From an uncultured Leptotrichiaceae bacterium (GTDB lineage: Bacteria; Fusobacteriota; Fusobacteriia; Fusobacteriales; Leptotrichiaceae): 6,946 bases of DNA. Below, piece after piece: positions 4,055 through 6,946 of the stretch (position 1 is its first letter; each line of letters begins with the position of its first letter). The stretch covers positions 1-6,946 of the forward strand of contig CALHVR010000119.1 in assembly GCA_938037005.1 (NCBI GenBank), written 5' to 3'. A model generated the notes under the pieces. It saw only the letters and a list, made by a program, of their open reading frames with translations. It did not search any database and was not told where the DNA came from. Made by a program: the position numbers and the translations under genes.

Positions 4055-6643
4055 TTTAGCTTTAGAAACTGCTTCTACAACTGCTTCTCCATCTTTTCCC
4101 CCAGCTTGTGCAAAATCAGGTCTTCCACCACCATTTCCACCTGCAACTTGAGCTGCAACTTTTACAATATCACCTGCCTTAACTTTCATTGTAATATCTT
4201 TTGTTACTCCAACTACAAATACCGCTTTCCCTTCATTATTTGTTCCTAAAACAACAATCCCTGTTTGTAATTTTTCTTTTGCTCTATCTACAATTTCTTT
4301 TAATTCGTCTATAGCTTTATCTTTAAAATTAAGAGCCAATACTTTTACTCCATTTATTTCTTCAATATTTTCAAACATTGATTCCATTTCATATTTTAAT
4401 AATTGTTTTTGAAGTTTTTCAAGATTTTTCACAACTTCTTTTGATTCAGCTATATATTTTTCAACAACATTCACAACATTATTTATATCTGTTTTCAATA
4501 ATCCAGCTATTTTTTCTAGTTTTCTTTCTGTTTCATTTAAACTTTCAAGGCTTTGATGTCCTGTAGTTGCCACAATTCTTCTTGTTCCTGATGCAATTCC
4601 ACTTTCACTTTCAATTTGGAATAATCCAATTTCTCCTGTAGATTTTACATGTGCTCCTCCACATAATTCTATTGAGAAATTAGGAATTTCAACAACTCTT
4701 ACAACATCTCCATACTTATCTGAAAATAATGCCATTGCTCCTCTATTTTTTGCATCTTGTATGTTTTCATATCCTATTACTACTGGAATATTTGCTAAAA
4801 TTACATCATTTACATCTTTTTCTATTTTTCTTATCGTATCTTTATCTATTCCTTCAAAATGTGAAAAATCAAATCTTAATTTTTCATTATCTACTAACGA
4901 ACCAGATTGTTCTACATGTGTCCCTAACGTTTCTCTTAACACTTTATGTAAAATATGTGTTGCTGTATGATTTCTTTGTATATCTCTTCTTTTTTCTACA
5001 TTTATTTTAAGCTCAACTTCTGTTCCAACTATCGGTACTATACCTTTCACTACTTCAACTTGATGAACAAAAATATCTTTTTTCTTAGCTACTCCCACTA
5101 CTTTTCCTAAAAATTCTCCAGCAGTCACTGTTCCAGTGTCAGAAACTTGTCCTCCAGATTCTGCATAAAACGGCGTTGTATCAAATATCATTTCATACCC
5201 AGACATTCCTTCTGATTTTTCTACATGTAAAATTCTTCCTTTATCTTCAGTCACTTCATATCCTGTAAAATTAGTCTTACCATATTTTTCAAAAAATTCA
5301 TCAATAAATTCATCTTTTATCATATCAGAAACTGTAACTCTACTATTTTTCGATCTTTGAACTTGTTCTTCTAATTTTTTATTAAATTCCTCTTCAGAAA
5401 CTTCGTATCCTTCTTGTTTTAACATCAATTCCGTAAGTTCAAATGGTAATCCATAAGTATCATATAATCTAAACGAGGCTTCAGCTGATAATTTTTTATC
5501 TCCTGTTTTTTCTAATTTTTTAACTTCATCATTTAACATTTCCATTCCATTTTTTAATGTTAATGAAAATCTTTCTTCTTCCAATTTCATTACTTTTTCA
5601 ATATATTCTTGTTTTTCTACTAATTCAGGATAAGCTTCTTTCATATTTTTTACAACATAATCTACAACTTTATATAAGAAAATATCTTCTTTTTCAAACA
5701 CTTTACCTTTAGCTGCACTTCCAGCACCAAACGCTCTTCTTATTAATTTTCTTAAAATATATCCTCTTCCTTCATTTGATGGTAAAACTCCATCCCCAAT
5801 TAAGAAAACTGATGCTCTAACATGATCAGCTATAATTTTTACAACTTCGTCAAATTCTTCTTTCTTAATATCTAACACTTTTTCAATTCCATTTATTATT
5901 GGCATAAATAAATCTGTTTCAAAATTACTTTCTTTATTTTGAACTACAGACGCTATTCTTTCAAGCCCTGCTCCTGTATCTATATTTTTTTCAGGTAATG
6001 GAACTAAACTTCCATCTTCTAATCTATTCCACTCTGTAAACACCAAGTTCCAAATTTCTAAAAATCTATCTCCTTCATCACCTGGTTTACAATTAATTTC
6101 TTCATTATTTTTACCCATTCTTTGTGTATCATAATAAATTTCACTACAAGGTCCACAAGAACCAACAGGACCTGCAGCCCACCAGTTATCATCTTCTCCT
6201 AATCTCACTAATCTTTCATGAGGAATACCAATATCTTTATTCCAAATTTCATATGCCTCATCATCTGTTGTAAATACTGAAACATACAATCTTTCTGGAT
6301 CCAATTTTAATACTTTTGTTATATATTCCCAAGACCATTCAATCGCTTCTTTTTTGAAGTAATCTCCAAAAGAGAAATTTCCTAACATTTCAAAGAATGT
6401 ATGGTGTCTTGGTGTTCTACCAACATTTTCCAAGTCATTTGTTCTTATACATTTTTGATAAGTTGTTACTTTTGAAAATGGAGCCTCTTTTTCTCCTAAA
6501 AAATACGGTTTAAAGGGTACCATTCCTGCCACTGTCAACAATAAACTTTTATCATCCGGTATTAAAGAAGCACTCTCAAAATGCTTATGTTCTTTCGTTT
6601 TAAAGAAATCAATAAAACTTTTTCTTAATTCATTTCCTGTCAT
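4031..6643 (-). CDS. alaS: Alanyl-tRNA synthetase (EC 6.1.1.7)
   Basis: Charges tRNA-Ala with alanine in the cytoplasm and hydrolyses mischarged Ser- or Gly-tRNA-Ala. It is 870 residues, full length for a bacterial AlaRS, with all domains in order. The class II catalytic core includes SLLLTVAGMVPFKPYFLG (33-50), KCIRTNDLENVGRTPRHHTF (64-83), EMLGNFSFGDYF (85-96), WWAAGPVGSCGPCSEIYYD (154-172), NIDTGAGLERI (220-230) and motif 3 GRGYILRKLIRRA (292-304). The tRNA-recognition region follows. The editing domain shows the zinc-ligand set H559 and H563 (HTATH) with C661 and H665 (CGGAH). A helical linker covers about 700-755. The C-Ala domain ends with the glycine-rich GGNGGGRPDFAQAGG (835-849). MTGNELRKSF is the standard N-terminus, and an in-frame TAA at 6652-6650 rules out a longer start, so the ATG at 6643 is secure. 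Its ribosome site is nevertheless 34 bases away. The extreme C-terminus S-N-L comes from a 14-nt duplication. Confidence 0.98.
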   Translation of the reverse strand: MTGNELRKSFIDFFKTKEHKHFESASLIPDDKSLLLTVAGMVPFKPYFLGEKEAPFSKVTTYQKCIRTNDLENVGRTPRHHTFFEMLGNFSFGDYFKKEAIEWSWEYITKVLKLDPERLYVSVFTTDDEAYEIWNKDIGIPHERLVRLGEDDNWWAAGPVGSCGPCSEIYYDTQRMGKNNEEINCKPGDEGDRFLEIWNLVFTEWNRLEDGSLVPLPEKNIDTGAGLERIASVVQNKESNFETDLFMPIINGIEKVLDIKKEEFDEVVKIIADHVRASVFLIGDGVLPSNEGRGYILRKLIRRAFGAGSAAKGKVFEKEDIFLYKVVDYVVKNMKEAYPELVEKQEYIEKVMKLEEERFSLTLKNGMEMLNDEVKKLEKTGDKKLSAEASFRLYDTYGLPFELTELMLKQEGYEVSEEEFNKKLEEQVQRSKNSRVTVSDMIKDEFIDEFFEKYGKTNFTGYEVTEDKGRILHVEKSEGMSGYEMIFDTTPFYAESGGQVSDTGTVTAGEFLGKVVGVAKKKDIFVHQVEVVKGIVPIVGTEVELKINVEKRRDIQRNHTATHILHKVLRETLGTHVEQSGSLVDNEKLRFDFSHFEGIDKDTIRKIEKDVNDVILANIPVVIGYENIQDAKNRGAMALFSDKYGDVVRVVEIPNFSIELCGGAHVKSTGEIGLFQIESESGIASGTRRIVATTGHQSLESLNETERKLEKIAGLLKTDINNVVNVVEKYIAESKEVVKNLEKLQKQLLKYEMESMFENIEEINGVKVLALNFKDKAIDELKEIVDRAKEKLQTGIVVLGTNNEGKAVFVVGVTKDITMKVKAGDIVKVAAQVAGGNGGGRPDFAQAGGKDGEAVVEAVSKAKEFIVSNL

Positions 6644-6686
6644 ATTTTTTTAGAAATTCTATTTTTTAAAATTTCTTCTCCTTTCT
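6644..6686 (-). promoter_or_regulatory. alaS leader: strong distant SD, hairpin, A7 run, start codon
   Basis: The near-consensus ribosome site AGAAAGGAG reads from 6686 to 6678, but the ATG is at 6643, leaving a 34-base spacer where 5-10 is normal. Between them lies a hairpin: AGAAATTTTA (6676-6667) pairs with TAGAATTTCT (6661-6652), ten pairs including one G-C and one G-U, with an AAAAA loop. After it come seven A's and a T, then ATG. Folding would bring the ribosome site to about nine bases from the start. No other ATG, GTG or TTG follows the site at usable distance. No T-run follows the stem in the direction of transcription, so it is not a terminator. Confidence 0.5.
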
Positions 6687-6707
6687 GAATATTATTTTAT
6701 TAATTTT

Positions 6708-6713
6708 ATTATA
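6708..6713 (-). promoter_or_regulatory. Possible -10 box of the alaS promoter
   Basis: TATAAT reads from 6713 to 6708 and would start transcription near 6701, giving a leader of about 57 nt that includes the SD-hairpin element. The -35 position, 17 bases upstream (6731-6736), is only AAAAAA, far from TTGACA. In AT-rich DNA a TATAAT arises easily, so this rests mainly on its position between a possible terminator and the first gene of the apparent operon. Confidence 0.35.
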
Positions 6714-6736
6714 AATTATTAATTTACATATTTTTT

Positions 6737-6764
6737 AAAAAGTAATAAAACTTCCTTACTTTTT
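6737..6764 (-). terminator. Possible weak terminator after the upstream ORF
   Basis: AAAAAGTAA and TTACTTTTT form a nine-pair stem with one G-C pair around a ten-base loop. The last five T's of the 3' arm could serve as the T-run, and A's follow. On the plus strand seven T's (6760-6766) occupy the same role, so it could act in either direction. It lies 15 nt beyond the stop of the upstream ORF and just before the possible alaS promoter, which is what makes it plausible. Confidence 0.3.
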
Positions 6765-6778
6765 TTATCTTTAATTTT

Positions 6779-6946
6779 TTAAAACCCCTCATAACTTCTA
6801 AATCCTAATAAATAAATTGCCATTTCAAATGTTATTTTTTCTTTTTTAACTAAATTTTCTAATTCTTCAAAGACTATATCTTGAGGAATTAAATTATTTC
6901 CTTCTTCTTTAATTATTTCTTCTATTATTTTAGGTAATTTCATACA
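6779..6946 (-). CDS. Unrecognised ORF, C-terminal part or whole small protein
   Basis: Reading leftward from the window edge, an open frame runs to a TAA at 6781-6779. The first codon seen is TGT and the second an ATG at 6943, so either this is the tail of a longer gene or a 54-residue protein starts at that ATG. Three upstream bases are not enough to see a ribosome site. The sequence begins MKLPKIIEEIIKEEG and ends ITFEMAIYLLGFRSYEGF. It is lysine- and glutamate-rich, probably helical, with no membrane segment and no motif I recognise. Codon use resembles the neighbours, with many GAA and AAA codons. It lies 135 nt ahead of alaS on the same strand. I assign no function. Confidence 0.55.
   Translation of the reverse strand, partial: CMKLPKIIEEIIKEEGNNLIPQDIVFEELENLVKKEKITFEMAIYLLGFRSYEGF

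Noticed and set aside
4729..5010. Leucine- and phenylalanine-rich plus-strand frames opposite alaS, resembling small membrane proteins
   Set aside because: Overlapping frames on the complement of the AlaRS editing domain. The hydrophobicity is an artefact of reading AAA/GAA-rich coding DNA backwards.
6644..6672. Leader peptide starting at an ATT after the alaS SD and ending at the TGA overlapping the alaS ATG
   Set aside because: The frame (ten codons) exists and the overlap is neat, but it needs a rare ATT start and codes only for lysine, isoleucine and similar AT-rich residues. The hairpin-bridged SD explains the site more simply.
6644..6778. T-box riboswitch or other tRNA-sensing leader in front of alaS
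   Set aside because: The 135-nt gap is too short, no T-box consensus (TGGNACCGCG) is present, and there is no proper terminator/antiterminator pair.

Overview
The window is a strongly AT-rich stretch of bacterial chromosome. Every gene I can support lies on the minus strand, so reading 5'->3' along transcription runs from the right edge to the left. The order is: an unrecognised ORF (open at the right edge), alaS, ruvX (yqgF), secD, secF, alr, and the start of a short hydrophobic protein that resembles CvpA (cut by the left edge). The very low G+C, A/T-ending codons, AGA arginine codons, separate secD and secF genes and the alaS-ruvX-secD-secF order fit a member of the Fusobacteriota, perhaps Leptotrichiaceae (Leptotrichia, Sneathia or Streptobacillus). 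That placement is inference from composition and gene order. A low-G+C Firmicute cannot be excluded without a protein search.

Right end (6644-6946): the last 55 or so codons of an unrecognised small or truncated ORF, a weak hairpin that may terminate it, a possible -10 box, and an alaS leader in which a strong Shine-Dalgarno sequence lies 34 nt from the start codon with a 10-bp hairpin between them. Middle (3522-6643): complete alanyl-tRNA synthetase and the RuvX/YqgF nuclease-fold protein, separated by 92 nt. A near-perfect 14-nt tandem duplication covers the alaS stop codon. The ruvX leader repeats the alaS layout of SD, hairpin, A7 run, ATG. Centre-left (1324-3491): secD and secF, overlapping by one base (TAATG) and translationally coupled. 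Left end (1-1319): a 10-bp hairpin with its T-run on the plus strand, alanine racemase (best start ATG at 1266 rather than GTG at 1275), and a membrane-protein N-terminus whose ribosome site overlaps the alr stop.

Functionally this is a housekeeping cluster: tRNA charging with alanine and editing, pre-16S rRNA maturation or nucleic-acid processing (RuvX), proton-driven assistance to Sec export (SecDF), and D-alanine supply for peptidoglycan. Tight spacing, uniform strand and lack of a convincing internal promoter suggest one long transcription unit from in front of alaS, with the secF-alr hairpin as the only obvious internal punctuation. I see no mobile element, CRISPR array, tRNA, rRNA, toxin-antitoxin or defence system. 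The most interesting signals are small: the two parallel SD-hairpin-A7-ATG leaders and the tandem duplication that alone keeps alaS and ruvX from being one continuous reading frame.
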